Numbered from the stretch's first letter, positions 1 to 9,938 are shown. The stretch: 64,000 nucleotides of DNA from JAHBVL01 sp963712055 (GCA_963712055.1 CAVQGN010000003.1:682001-746000); one strand, 5' to 3'. The notes: a model not told the origin generated them from the letters alone. A program made the numbers and translations.

Positions 1-2
1 CG

Positions 3-137
3 ATCAAAGCGGTGCGCGCGCGCGACTATCCGGTCATCATGGCGATCAACCTGATCGGCGCAGTCGCGGTCGTGGTCAGCAGTTTGATCGCTGACATCTT
101 CTATGCCTGGATCGATCCACGGGTTTCCTATTCATGA
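3..137 (+). CDS. ABC transporter permease, DppB/OppB family, C-terminal end
   Basis: Only the last 44 codons are in the window. They read as a cytoplasmic stretch (RARDYPVIMA), one long hydrophobic helix (LIGAVAVVVSSLIADIFYAW) and the terminal DPRVSYS. This is the standard end of DppB-type inner-membrane permeases of peptide or nickel ABC importers, where the family ends in a D-PR motif. The stop codon overlaps the start of the next gene by four bases (ATGA), so the two permeases were translated as a coupled pair. The rest of the transporter lies upstream of the window. Substrate cannot be told from this fragment. Confidence 0.85.
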   Translation: MKAVRARDYPVIMAINLIGAVAVVVSSLIADIFYAWIDPRVSYS

Positions 138-1064
138 CGGCAGTCGCAACCCCACCGATCGACCCGGATTCCGTTACGCCGTCGGCGCTCAGCGCTCTGG
201 CAGCGGGCGATGTAGTCAAACCACGGGCATCTGCCTGGAAACGTTTTCGCCGACACAAACTGGCGATGATCGGGATGATCATTCTGACGGTTCTCGTCGT
301 TGTTTCCTACGGTGCTCGCTTCTTCACCTCGTATTCACCGTCGGCCGTCGATCTGAGCGCCTATCGCCTCGGACCGAGTCGGGATCACCTGGCTTGGCAC
401 CGATACCGCCGGGCGCGATGTCTATACCCGTCTCCTGTATGGCGGTCGCGTCTCACTCTCGGTCGGATTGATCGCAGTTTCGATCTACACCAGTATTGGA
501 ATCATGCTCGGAGCACTGGCGGGATATTTCGGCGGTTGGGTTGATTCCTTCATCATGCGTCTGGCTGACGTCGTGATGTCCTTCCCGACCCTGATCATCA
601 TCATCACTCTGGCGGCTGCACTGGGTCCGAGTATCTACAACACGATGCTGGCGATCGGGCTGCTCGGATGGCCACCAATCGCGCGGTTGCTCCGCGGCGA
701 ACTCCTCTCCTTGCGAGAACGGGAGTTTGCGATCGGCGCCCGAGCCGTGGGCTGCGGAAATGCCCGCTTGATGTTTCGGCATCTCCTGCCTAATGCGATG
801 GCGCCAGTTCTGGTTGCCGCCACCTTTGGCATCGCCTACGCGATCCTGATCGAAGCGGGCCTCAGTTTTCTCGGTCTCGGCGTGCAACCGCCAACCTCGA
901 GTTGGGGGAACATGCTGACCGACGCGCAATCACTGACCGTGCTCGAATCGATGCCCTGGCTCTGGCTTCCACCCGGTTTGATGATCGCGCTGGCCGTGCT
1001 CTCGATCAATTTTATCGGCGACGGCTTGCGGGACGCCTTCGATCCCTACATGGCCAATCGCTAG
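134..1064 (+). pseudogene. ABC transporter permease, DppC/OppC family, broken by one-base frameshift
   Basis: The first frame (from the ATG at 134) gives a DppC-like N-terminus with a basic stretch before a first membrane helix, then reads GPSRDHLAW and drifts to nonsense. A second frame picks up exactly at 393 with LGTDTAGRDV, the conserved DppC motif, and runs to the stop at 1064 through the permease domain, including the EAA-type segment (EFAIGARAVGCGNARLMFRHLLPN) and the DPYMANR end. One extra base near 390-392 (ctggct where ctgct is expected) explains the break. Restoring it would give about 309 codons, the usual family length. It may be a real pseudogene or a consensus error; the rest shows no decay, so I lean to an error. 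Confidence 0.8.
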
Positions 1065-1083
1065 TTGTAACGAATCATCAGAT

Positions 1084-2460
1084 TCAGTCAGCGGCGACCG
1101 GAACAACATTCTGGTTGATCCGAAAGACGTTTCCGGGATCGTACGTCTGTTTAACCTGCTGCAATCTGGCGAAGGTTTCAGATCCATAAGCGGAGGCAGC
1201 GATTCGGTCTGATTCATCGTCGCCCAGATAGTTGACGTACACCGCATCTTGCGCCCACGGCTGCATCGATTGCCAAACCTTCCGCCCCCAGGCGATGTTG
1301 CGGTCATCTTCGTCAGGGTCGTTCCAGACCCCCAGTGACAGCAAGTTGAACGGAGCGCTCCTGTGCGGATAAGCCGTTGCGCCCACTGGCGTATCGAAGA
1401 CAGCTCCGCCGAACTGTTCGATCAGAATCGCCGAGTGCGGTGACGGCACATCCTCGAAATTCGCGATCATCGAGTCGATCCCCTCATCCGTCAGTTCGTT
1501 CAGGAAACTCGACTTCCAGTAAGACCGAGGTCCGGCAGGGTATCCGGCATCGAGCAGCTTCTGGTGGTCCACATACGGGACTGGACCGACGAGATCAGCC
1601 ACTGGTGGTCCGAAATCGCGGAGGGGTTGGATGAGCCGTTCACCTTCAGCGATTTCTCCATTGTAGAAAACGATATTGCCGCAGACCTTGTTGCCATCAG
1701 GTGCAGTCAGCAATCCCGCATACACCGTCAACTCGTTCGGAATACCCGGGACAAAATCACGATAGAAGCGAAGCACGTCGCCGGCGCGCTGCGCCGGGTG
1801 GAGAAGAAGCCCTGCCAACACGGTGGTTGCTGGATGCAACCGGAACGTGAACTCCGTGACGACACCGAAGTTGCCACCGCCACCGCGGATTCCCCAGAAG
1901 AGGTCGGGGTTCTCGGTTTCGCTGGCGACAAGGATCGATCCATCAGCAGTGACGACCCTGGCCGAGACGAGATTGTCACAGGACATGCCGTGCATGCGCG
2001 AGAGCCAGCCGAAACCGCCACCGAGGGTCAGACCGCCGACACCGGTGGTTGAAACGACGCCGCCGACCGCGTGGAGACCAAATGGATCGGTGGCAGCATC
2101 GAGCTCTCCCCAGGTCAGCCCTCCTCCTGCCCGCACCAGTCTTGCCTCGGAATCGATATCGATCGTGTCGAGTCCCGCGAGGTCGATCACGACACCGCCG
2201 TCACAGACTGATTTTCCAGCAACGTTGTGACCACCGCCTCGGACAGCGAGAGGCACCCCGGTGTCAGCTGCCGCCGCGATTGCCCGCACGACATCTGCTT
2301 CGGAGGCACACTCGACCACGACTGCAGGATGCTTATCGATCATGCCGTTCCAGACCTTACGGGCCTCTTCGTATCCTGTATCCCCGGGAAATATCGACCG
2401 ACCGTCGATGCCTTTCAACCGCGCCTGCAATTGATGACTGATCTGATCCGAAGCTTGCAT
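1084..2460 (-). CDS. FAD-binding oxidoreductase, berberine-bridge enzyme type
   Basis: A 458-residue protein with an N-terminal FAD_binding_4 (PCMH-type) domain. It shows the RGGGHNVAGKS stretch that carries the histidine used for covalent FAD attachment in this family, and the glycine-rich TGVGGLTLGGGFGWLSR segment. The C-terminal BBE domain ends with YVNYLGDD and TYDPGNVFRINQN, a typical signature close to the active site. Length matches bacterial 6-hydroxy-D-nicotine oxidase and sugar oxidase relatives. Members oxidise alcohols, sugars or amines with oxygen, but the substrate cannot be told here. It stands alone, tail to tail with the permease gene. No signal peptide is visible, so it is probably cytoplasmic. 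Confidence 0.9.
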   Translation of the reverse strand: MQASDQISHQLQARLKGIDGRSIFPGDTGYEEARKVWNGMIDKHPAVVVECASEADVVRAIAAAADTGVPLAVRGGGHNVAGKSVCDGGVVIDLAGLDTIDIDSEARLVRAGGGLTWGELDAATDPFGLHAVGGVVSTTGVGGLTLGGGFGWLSRMHGMSCDNLVSARVVTADGSILVASETENPDLFWGIRGGGGNFGVVTEFTFRLHPATTVLAGLLLHPAQRAGDVLRFYRDFVPGIPNELTVYAGLLTAPDGNKVCGNIVFYNGEIAEGERLIQPLRDFGPPVADLVGPVPYVDHQKLLDAGYPAGPRSYWKSSFLNELTDEGIDSMIANFEDVPSPHSAILIEQFGGAVFDTPVGATAYPHRSAPFNLLSLGVWNDPDEDDRNIAWGRKVWQSMQPWAQDAVYVNYLGDDESDRIAASAYGSETFARLQQVKQTYDPGNVFRINQNVVPVAAD

Positions 2461-2627
2461 GAGTTGCCCTTTCTGATAGACGCCCTTTGGGATACTGTTG
2501 CTCCCGCGGGCACGTAAAGGATCGAATAGTGAGAAGAGACAAGATCATTACCTGACACTCGACTCAGGACATATCAGGGTCGAGAGCAGCTGACCTTGAT
2601 CGTTCGAGTTACCAGGCGACGGCTAGG

Positions 2628-3149
2628 CTAGAACGGATACCCCTTGAGTCCCTGCAGGCCCTTGACCGATGAGATCTCACCCGTGTGCATGGCGGTGTCA
2701 AGCAACAGAATATCGAGCATCATGGAAAGCGGCTGCGTCCCCATTTCGAACGCTGACATATCGAGGTCGCTATCGAGGTCGGCATCGGTGAGACCAGCCA
2801 GGTAGGCATCCGTTGCGGCATAGACAGCCTGGGCATATGCATGGGCTTCTTCCATATTGATGGTTGTCGAGCGCGCCCATTCAGACCAATCACCCTGCGG
2901 AGCAGGTTCAGGCGTACCGATCTTGCCAGCAAATTCGCCTGCCATCAACGGCATCTTGCCCTGGAGCATTCCGTTGATTATCGCGTCTTCTCCCTGAACA
3001 TGGTGAGCGTAATGAGCGCCAGCCGGCATCGCCTTCCCCTCCGGGCAGTAACACGCTTGTTCGGTGCTGATTCCAGCAATCGTTCCTTCGAGCCATTCGT
3101 GGGCCATGCCGTAAATCCGTCGATATCCCTCGACACGTGTTGTTGACAT
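2628..3149 (-). CDS. DinB-like four-helix-bundle protein
   Basis: A 173-residue soluble protein with the features of the DinB/YfiT superfamily: a helical N-terminus (GYRRIYGMAHEWLEG), a conserved histidine pair in the second helix (HYAHHVQGED) and a late histidine in LLDTAMHTGEISSVKGLQG, which together would bind a metal ion. The start ATG at 3149 follows an AGGAGGGAT-like ribosome site. Family members include bacillithiol- and mycothiol-dependent S-transferases and many proteins of unknown function. It is monocistronic, with about 180 bases to its neighbours on either side. Function beyond metal-dependent thiol chemistry or stress response is a guess. Confidence 0.75.
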   Translation of the reverse strand: MSTTRVEGYRRIYGMAHEWLEGTIAGISTEQACYCPEGKAMPAGAHYAHHVQGEDAIINGMLQGKMPLMAGEFAGKIGTPEPAPQGDWSEWARSTTINMEEAHAYAQAVYAATDAYLAGLTDADLDSDLDMSAFEMGTQPLSMMLDILLLDTAMHTGEISSVKGLQGLKGYPF

Positions 3150-3331
3150 CGTGATCCCTCCTGGGTAACAAGTGATACAGGTAAACCTACTGCTTTCGCC
3201 TCGTTGCTTTTTTCCGCTTGACTGTTCGTTTCCTACGGTAGCAGAAAGAGGCGGTTTTTGGGAGACGTGTCGATTTGTTTCATTCTTCTGGGAGTTCTAC
3301 CTCTAACCGATCTCTCGAACGCCCTTGACTC

Positions 3332-4414
3332 TCAGGACGGCAACATGATGTCCCGCTCCCGCAGCCGAAAGAAGTGGCTGCACATTTCGCCATCGTCGTC
3401 GACGTAGGTGTGCAAAGTGGCCACGTACTCTCCATCACCAAGCGGTTCCATATCGGGATACCCGCAAAAATAGCCAGGATCGTGCGGAGCATCCGACGGT
3501 GCAGCATAGAGCTGACCAACCCAGTGCCAGCTTGCCCCTCCATTGGACGACATGGCCAGGCTTACCCCTCGCCGAGCCGGATCCTCATCGCGATAGAGGC
3601 AGGTCAGCAGGCCCGATTCGAGTCGATTGAGTTTGAAATTCGCTCCCTCGAAACCAGTTGGACGCATCGGGGACCAGGTACGACCGTCATTCTCGGACCA
3701 GGTCGCAAACGTGCCGCCGTGGGCGTGTTCACGCAGCACGCAGAGGAGACGCCCATCAGCAAGCCGGACGATATCGCCATCACTGAACGCCTGATTTTCA
3801 CCTGTGGCGATCAGAATGGGATCGGAATAGGCGTCCGCGTCACAATCAGAATAGGTGAGCCCCATCCGCCACTCCCGGTCGCGCTCCTGGGTCCCGGCTA
3901 CCGCCCAGAGCAAGCGACCGTCTTCCAACGCAATCGGATTACTGGCTCCGTAGAACTCACTCCACGAGGGAAAGATGTTGATGTCCTCGGTGGGAGCGGA
4001 CCAGGTCTCCCCTTCGTCACCACTATCAGTAGTGGTGGTGAACCAGTCGGCACCAAACGGTTGCTTCCCTCCCAACTCAGGTGAGAACTGATATCGGCCA
4101 AGGATGATTCTGAGGCGACCATCTGGAAGGAGGCATGGTCCACCAGTTGCGAAACAATCCCATCCCGGCACAGCAAACAGACAGCGCGGTTCAGACCAGC
4201 TTCTGCCCCGGTTATCTGACATCGTTAGCATGAGCACGCCATCGTTCTTGCGTGGCATCGATCCCTGCATGAAGGTGACCAGGATCCGACCAGACGCCAG
4301 CACCTGCAACCCGCAGAAGTGGCGCCGGACCGCTTTTCCTTCTGCAAAGAGCGTACGCGCGTCGATTACTTCCAGTGGTGACGAGCTCAGCAATGCATGA
4401 CGAGGAACGTTCAT
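3332..4414 (-). CDS. Sialidase-like BNR-repeat protein, copy 1
   Basis: A 360-residue beta-propeller protein with several Asp-box motifs (S/T-x-D-x-G-x-x-W), visible as SDNRGRSWSEP, SGDEGETWSAP, SENDGRTWSPM and SSNGGASWHWV. This is the hallmark of sialidases and related six-bladed propellers. There is no signal peptide (start MNVPRHALL), which is unusual for a true extracellular sialidase. I do not see the full Arg triad placement, so exo-alpha-sialidase activity is only possible. It lies 21 bases downstream of a close paralogue on the same strand, so the two form a tandem duplication and probably one transcript. It could instead act on another glycoside or have lost catalysis. Confidence 0.8.
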   Translation of the reverse strand: MNVPRHALLSSSPLEVIDARTLFAEGKAVRRHFCGLQVLASGRILVTFMQGSMPRKNDGVLMLTMSDNRGRSWSEPRCLFAVPGWDCFATGGPCLLPDGRLRIILGRYQFSPELGGKQPFGADWFTTTTDSGDEGETWSAPTEDINIFPSWSEFYGASNPIALEDGRLLWAVAGTQERDREWRMGLTYSDCDADAYSDPILIATGENQAFSDGDIVRLADGRLLCVLREHAHGGTFATWSENDGRTWSPMRPTGFEGANFKLNRLESGLLTCLYRDEDPARRGVSLAMSSNGGASWHWVGQLYAAPSDAPHDPGYFCGYPDMEPLGDGEYVATLHTYVDDDGEMCSHFFRLRERDIMLPS

Positions 4415-4435
4415 AAGATTCGTCCTTCTGGTTTG

Positions 4436-5500
4436 CTATCGCTCACGTAGTCGCAAGAACTGGATGCACATTTCTCCATCGTCATCTGCGTAGGTATGAA
4501 GGGTGACCGCATATTCCCCGTTTCCAAGCGACTCCATGTCCGGGCAACCGCCAAAATAGCCGGGAAGATGCGGTGTATCGCTCGGCGCGGCGTAAAGTCG
4601 CCCAGCCCAGTCCCAGCTCTCGCCTTCATCCGCCGAAACCGCCAGGCTGACCCCCCGCCGTTCTGGATCTTCGTCCCGATAGAGACAGGTGATCAAACCA
4701 GATTCGAGGCGGTTGAGTTTGAAACCAGCGCCGACGAATCCGATTGGCTGCAACGCAGACCAGGTCTGACCATCGTTCCCGGACCGTGAAACCATCGTAC
4801 CGCCATGAAGATGCTCCCGGACTATACAAAGGAAGCGGCCGTCTCTGAGTTCAATGATGTCACCATCGCCAAATCCCATATCGGGTGCTGCGGCAACGAT
4901 CACCGGTGCTGAATAGGTCTCTCCGGACGAATCCGAAAAGGTCACGCCCACTCTCCAGTCGAGATCGCGATCCTGGGTCCCGGAAACTGCCCACATCAAT
5001 CGGCCATCTCGAAGGTGAACCGGGTTGCTACCACCATAAAACTCGTTCCATCCCGGGAAGATCTTGATGTCCGCTGTTGGCTGTGACCAGGTTTCGCCAC
5101 CATCGAAACTCTCGGTCGAGGTCGTAAACCATTCCTCCCCAAACGGTTGCGAGCCACCGAGTTCGGGTTGAAACTGATATCGCCCCATGTAGAGTCGTAG
5201 TCGACCATCAGGAAGCAGGCAGGCGCCGCCGGTCGCGAAGCAATCCCATCCCGGGACCGCGAGCAACGTTCTGGGACGTGACCAACTCTCACCGCGATCA
5301 TCAGAAACGGACAGCATCAGCACACCATCATTCTGCCTGGGCATCGTTCCGTACATGAACGTGAGCAGAATTCTCCCTGAGGAGTGAACCTGGAGTCCGC
5401 CAAAGTGACGCCGGACATTGGTTCCCTGGGCGAAAAGCGTCTGCGCGTGGGTGACTTCGAGGGGTGAGGAGTCCAGCAGCAACGGTCGCGGATCGTTCAT
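4436..5500 (-). CDS. Sialidase-like BNR-repeat protein, copy 2
   Basis: A 354-residue paralogue of the next gene downstream, colinear throughout (for example HFGGLQVHSSGRIL against HFCGLQVLASGRIL, and VPGWDCFATGG shared). The Asp-box motifs appear as SDDRGESWSRP, SFDGGETWSQP, SGNDGQTWSAL and SADEGESWDWA. It has no signal peptide. A ribosome site (GGAGGTGTTGCC) precedes the ATG at 5500. As the first gene of the pair it probably carries the promoter. The two copies have clearly diverged, so the duplication is old and both appear under selection; they may differ in specificity. Confidence 0.8.
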   Translation of the reverse strand: MNDPRPLLLDSSPLEVTHAQTLFAQGTNVRRHFGGLQVHSSGRILLTFMYGTMPRQNDGVLMLSVSDDRGESWSRPRTLLAVPGWDCFATGGACLLPDGRLRLYMGRYQFQPELGGSQPFGEEWFTTSTESFDGGETWSQPTADIKIFPGWNEFYGGSNPVHLRDGRLMWAVSGTQDRDLDWRVGVTFSDSSGETYSAPVIVAAAPDMGFGDGDIIELRDGRFLCIVREHLHGGTMVSRSGNDGQTWSALQPIGFVGAGFKLNRLESGLITCLYRDEDPERRGVSLAVSADEGESWDWAGRLYAAPSDTPHLPGYFGGCPDMESLGNGEYAVTLHTYADDDGEMCIQFLRLRER

Positions 5501-5577
5501 GGCAACACCTCCGGACAGGTTGACGACACGACTAGAAGCAATATGTCGCCAACTGACTCAACGAGCCATTCGTCTAC

Positions 5578-7005
5578 TCACGCCAAAGGCGCGATCACTG
5601 TCGGCCAGCTATCCCATGGGCGCACCTGTTCGAGAACCGCGGCGGCCTGGAACACTGACACGTCATCGAAGGTCCGTCCAACCAGCTGAACACCGGTTGG
5701 GACTCCTTCGCTGGAGAAACCGGACGGCACGCTCATGACCGGGTTGCGACTGCAGATATTGAAAGGAACTGTCATCGTGTGGACATACCCATCCCGCTGC
5801 TGAACTCCGTCGATAAACGGACCACCGTCGAGATAGTCACGGCCTGCTTCAAGCGCTGGTAACGCGAGGGTCGGACAAATCAGAAGTCGATACTCCTCCA
5901 AGGCGTTGCCCAGCGGTGCGTAAATCCGTCCTTCGTTGTCCAAGCCTTCAAGAAACGACATCGTGTGGTCATTAGTCTGTTGAGCAAAAGAGAGGGCATA
6001 GGTCGTCAGGAGATCGGCGTGCTCCGCCGCGATAGATTGGACATAGGGACCGAAAATTGCGGCAAAGTGCGCCATCGAAGTCGCAATCAGTTCGTCCCGC
6101 CGCCAAGGGAGGTCGATTTCCTCGACGATCGCGCCGGCGTCGACGAAGGCTTCCGCGACCGCTCGCGTGTTTTTCTCGACCGCAGGATCGAGCGGCCAAT
6201 CGCCCAGATGGAGACAGAGCGCGATCTTCCAGCCTCGGACATCGCCGAGTTCGGCTGGAATCTCGATCTTCGGCCGGATCGAAACCGCATCGTTCGGATG
6301 TGGACCGGCGATCACGTTTTCGAAGAGCGCGCAGTCAGCCACCGTGCGCGCGAGCGGACCTTCATGACAGTAGTGATCGAGATTGAAAGGGGGGTCCTGG
6401 GGCACACGACCATACGGCGGCTTGAACCCGACGACCCCGCAACACGACGCCGGAATGCGGATACTTCCGCCAATGTCCGATCCACCCGCCAGTGTGCTCG
6501 TCCCAGAAGCGAGCGACGCGCCAGCACCACCCGATGATCCACCGACATCGTAAAAGGGATTCCAGGGATTGCGCGTGATCCCGAACAAGCGCGAATGGGT
6601 AAACGCGGCACAGGAAAACTCCGGACAGGTAGTGCGGGCGTGGATAATGGCACCTGCCGCCAGCATCCGCTCCGCCAGAGGGGCATCGTGACCGCCGATC
6701 TCGTCCTGGTAGACCAGCGATGCTCCGGTCACCGGTTGTCCAGCGACGGCCATTTCTTCCTTGATCCCGACCGCGATCCCTTCCATTGGGCGAGGTGCTT
6801 GCCCGTTGCCCATGTAGCGCGATTCTGCCTTCTTCGCCGCGTCCATTGCTTCGTCGTAAAACGTGAACGTCAGCGCGTTGACCGTCGGTTCGACCGCTTC
6901 GGCACGCGCGATCAACGCGTCAAGGAGTTCGACTGGCGAAAGCGACTTGTTCCGAAACCGCACCAACGCTTCGGTAGCGGACAGATAACATAGATCGGTT
7001 GACAT
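5578..7005 (-). CDS. Amidase signature family protein
   Basis: A 475-residue member of the amidase signature family. The core GGSSGGAGASLASG, followed by GGSDIGGSIRIPA, carries the cis-Ser and nucleophilic Ser of the Ser-cisSer-Lys triad, and the Lys lies in VGIKEEM near residue 65. These enzymes hydrolyse carboxylic amides, and the group includes aryl amidases, 6-aminohexanoate hydrolase and GatA. GatB and GatC are not adjacent, so a GatA role is unlikely. I chose the ATG at 7005 (MSTDLCY) because AGAAGG lies six bases before it; an ATG 24 codons earlier has no comparable site. It is divergent from the LuxR-type regulator, which could control it. Confidence 0.88.
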   Translation of the reverse strand: MSTDLCYLSATEALVRFRNKSLSPVELLDALIARAEAVEPTVNALTFTFYDEAMDAAKKAESRYMGNGQAPRPMEGIAVGIKEEMAVAGQPVTGASLVYQDEIGGHDAPLAERMLAAGAIIHARTTCPEFSCAAFTHSRLFGITRNPWNPFYDVGGSSGGAGASLASGTSTLAGGSDIGGSIRIPASCCGVVGFKPPYGRVPQDPPFNLDHYCHEGPLARTVADCALFENVIAGPHPNDAVSIRPKIEIPAELGDVRGWKIALCLHLGDWPLDPAVEKNTRAVAEAFVDAGAIVEEIDLPWRRDELIATSMAHFAAIFGPYVQSIAAEHADLLTTYALSFAQQTNDHTMSFLEGLDNEGRIYAPLGNALEEYRLLICPTLALPALEAGRDYLDGGPFIDGVQQRDGYVHTMTVPFNICSRNPVMSVPSGFSSEGVPTGVQLVGRTFDDVSVFQAAAVLEQVRPWDSWPTVIAPLA

Positions 7006-7225
7006 GAGCCTTCTTTCGTCGTGGGCGAATCCTGCGCTGATTCTACGGCAACTCTGGTGGCAACCAATGCAGAGCAAACCGTCTCCATTGTGAGAATCCT
7101 TCCAGGCGGTTGATATGGGCTGCTATCCTGAAAAGTCAGGCCAGCGCCCGAATGGCTACGGTCTCGCTTTCTTTGCGACACTTGATCGCTGGAAGCGACA
7201 GCGATTTTACCGAGTGACACTCTCT

Positions 7226-9895
7226 ATGACCTCTGCCGAGCACCGCAGTACGGATCGTCGATCGGATCTGCAGGGCCTTGCGAAAGCCAAATTCAGGCGT
7301 CCCCGGCTAACCCGGTCGATCGTCGTTCGGCCACGTTTGATTCGTGCCCTGAACGACGCCATTGATTGTCCGCTGGTCGTGGTAACCGCGCCCGCTGGAC
7401 AAGGGAAGTCAACCACTGTTTCACAATGGCTGGCTCAGATCGATCTCCCTTACGTCTGGCTTACCCTGGACGAGCATGACTCTGATTCGACAGCGTTTCT
7501 GGCGTCGGTCGCAACGGGGCTGAATGCCACCTTTCCCCATCAATTCAAAACGGTATTGGAATCGCTGGAGTCCCCCGCCGAATCCCCACCGGCCATTCTC
7601 GATTCGATTTTCGAGAAGGTGCAATCCCTCAATACGCCATTTGTGCTCATCCTCGACGAAGGCGATAAAGCTCAATCAGCATTCTTCGAAAACTTCCTCC
7701 TCAAGGTGGCGGAGACTGATCCTCCGGGTCTGACACTGGTGGTGCTCACAAGATTGCCGCCAGATCTGCCCTACCACCAGCTGATGGCCTACCAGCGCAT
7801 CGCGATGCTCCGATCCAGCGACCTCGCTTTTACGCACGACGAATCTCGAGAGTTCCTGAGTCGGCGGCTTCCAGAAGGCACCGACCCAGCCATGGTTGAC
7901 CAGCTCATCTCGCGGGCCGAAGGATGGGCGGCCGGCCTTCAACTCATGGCCGTCTCAGCGCAGGATCAGCGGGGAACGAGTTACCCGACTGATGACACCG
8001 TTCTGGAATCTGATTCAACGATCACGGAGTATCTGTTTTCTGAAGTCTTGGGCCTACAGCCTCCTGAGGTGCAGCAGTTTCTCCTGGAAACATCGTTGTT
8101 CGAGATCATGTCGCCCGATCTCTGTGCCCGTCTCACTGGCCGCGAGGACGCCGCTCGTATCCTTTCCTCGCTGGCGAGCACCAACACGTTTACGGTTGCC
8201 CTGGATCGCCACGGCGAGTTCTACCGCTACCACCGCTTGTTCAGAGAGTCCCTCTACCGATCATTGAACCGGAGGTTGACCGCGAAAGACATTCGGAACC
8301 TCCACGGTCGCGTTTCGTCGCTCTTCGAAGACTCAGGTTTGACTGAATGGGCATTGGACCATGCCATCCTGTCCGAAGATTGGTCAAGGGCTATCGCTGT
8401 GGCACGCGGGCTCCTCGGACAATGGCACATCGAGGACCGACTGCAGTTGATTCTGCGCTGGTCCCGCCGATTCCCCGACCACGTTCTTTTCAGCGATCCT
8501 GACCTTGCATACTGGCACTCCTGGTCATTGGTCAGACTCGGACGAGCTGCAGATGCCGAGCGAGCCGTGCTGCGAGCCATGGATGTGACGATTGATCACG
8601 ATACCACGTGGCAACTCGAGCTGGTGCTGGTCTACATCAGGCTCCTGCAAGGCGATTGGCGAGACGGCCTGAGGCTCGGAGAACCTGCTGTCGCGGCGAT
8701 TCCGGAGGAGAAACCCTATGATCGAGCAATTGGCTGCCTGGTTCTCACCTTGATCTATGTGGCCGGCGGTGATGTATCGGCCGCCCAGGATACCCTTGAC
8801 CGAGGGCGGGAGTTGATCGATTCAACCGCGCGACAGCCAGTCTGGATGCAATGTACAGAACTCGCACTGCAAGGACGGATTCATTTCTACCGGCTGCGGG
8901 TCCGCAATGCACTCTCGATGTTCGAACATGTGATGCTTCTCGGCAAGCGCGTGAACCCGCAAGTGGTGCAGTATGCCCACTTGCTCCATGCGCAGGCTTC
9001 GCTCCAGAAGCTCGACCTCGAAACTGCGATTTCCCAATGCGAACAGGCGCTCGGGTTAGCCGATATCCTCGAGAACGACGTACATCGATCTCCGGTTCTG
9101 CAAGTTCTCTCTGAAGTTGACGCTATCCGGGGTAGCCCCGCTGCCGCGCAGGCGAAGCTCGATGAAGCGATCAGAATCTCCGAGACCCAGGGACTGACTT
9201 ACCAGACCAGGGATGCAAAGGCGCGCTTGGCAAGGTTGTGGCTCGACCAGGGATTGAACGACCTGGCCGTCCACTGGGCCAATGGCGTCGACGTCAAGGG
9301 AAGAGAAATCGGGGATCCGAATCGCATTCTCGATGATCTCATCGTCGCCAGGGTGCTGATCACCGACAATCGACCTGAAAAAGCAATCGAGTTGCTGCAG
9401 ACAATGCTGGATTTTGCGATCCGGCAAGGCCGAGCCATGAATGAGATCGACGTGCGTATCGTCCTTGCCACAGCACTCGAACGAGCAGGCCGAAGTGAGG
9501 AAGCAGATCGGCAGCTTCTCCAGGCTCTTTCTCTCGCTCGAGATGAATCTCTGATGTTGGGTTTTTTTCAACACGGTCGGTTGATTGCACCCTTGCTCCA
9601 GCGGCAAAGCGGGAATCCTGAGGCCAGTTCATTCGTCGGGCAGGTCTTGCATCGCCTCGCGAGCTGCCAGCCAAAGACGCGGAACAATCACAATCTCGAA
9701 TTGCTGACTCCACGCGAAACGCAGGTGATGACCGCCGTTTCCCTTGGAAGGTCGAACCAGGAGATCGCTGCCGAACTCTTCATCTCGGAAGCAACCGTCA
9801 AGAAGCATCTTCGCAACATTTTCGAGAAGCTACAGGTGAAGAGCAGGACGCAGGCCATGGCCCTCTACCGGGACTCCACTGATCTTCCTGGTTGA
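7226..9895 (+). CDS. MalT/LAL-type LuxR family transcriptional regulator
   Basis: A large regulator of about 889 residues. Near the N-terminus there is a P-loop, APAGQGKSTT (about residues 55-64), with a Walker-B-like LILDEGD, typical of STAND ATPases of the MalT family. The middle is a long run of TPR-like helical repeats that usually bind an inducer. The last 65 residues are a LuxR helix-turn-helix (LLTPRETQVMTAVSLGRSNQEI, then EATVKKHLRNIFEKLQVKSRTQA). I place the start at the ATG at 7226, before MTSAEH; the frame is open further upstream to 7115, but those residues look non-native. It is transcribed away from the amidase gene. Effector and regulon are unknown. Confidence 0.9.
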   Translation: MTSAEHRSTDRRSDLQGLAKAKFRRPRLTRSIVVRPRLIRALNDAIDCPLVVVTAPAGQGKSTTVSQWLAQIDLPYVWLTLDEHDSDSTAFLASVATGLNATFPHQFKTVLESLESPAESPPAILDSIFEKVQSLNTPFVLILDEGDKAQSAFFENFLLKVAETDPPGLTLVVLTRLPPDLPYHQLMAYQRIAMLRSSDLAFTHDESREFLSRRLPEGTDPAMVDQLISRAEGWAAGLQLMAVSAQDQRGTSYPTDDTVLESDSTITEYLFSEVLGLQPPEVQQFLLETSLFEIMSPDLCARLTGREDAARILSSLASTNTFTVALDRHGEFYRYHRLFRESLYRSLNRRLTAKDIRNLHGRVSSLFEDSGLTEWALDHAILSEDWSRAIAVARGLLGQWHIEDRLQLILRWSRRFPDHVLFSDPDLAYWHSWSLVRLGRAADAERAVLRAMDVTIDHDTTWQLELVLVYIRLLQGDWRDGLRLGEPAVAAIPEEKPYDRAIGCLVLTLIYVAGGDVSAAQDTLDRGRELIDSTARQPVWMQCTELALQGRIHFYRLRVRNALSMFEHVMLLGKRVNPQVVQYAHLLHAQASLQKLDLETAISQCEQALGLADILENDVHRSPVLQVLSEVDAIRGSPAAAQAKLDEAIRISETQGLTYQTRDAKARLARLWLDQGLNDLAVHWANGVDVKGREIGDPNRILDDLIVARVLITDNRPEKAIELLQTMLDFAIRQGRAMNEIDVRIVLATALERAGRSEEADRQLLQALSLARDESLMLGFFQHGRLIAPLLQRQSGNPEASSFVGQVLHRLASCQPKTRNNHNLELLTPRETQVMTAVSLGRSNQEIAAELFISEATVKKHLRNIFEKLQVKSRTQAMALYRDSTDLPG

Positions 9896-9925
9896 TCTCT
9901 CCGTGGGCAACGTGCCTTTCCGAAG

Positions 9926-9938
9926 TACTCCGTTTGGA
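9926..9938. promoter_or_regulatory. TACTCC-type half-site upstream of the DUF6325-like gene
   Basis: The sequence TACTCCGTTTGGA here is shared, with one change, with a perfect inverted repeat at 12970-12985. It lies about 50 bases upstream of the gene at 9973 and just after the LuxR-type regulator gene. This may be an operator, but the support is only the shared 13-mer. Confidence 0.25.
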
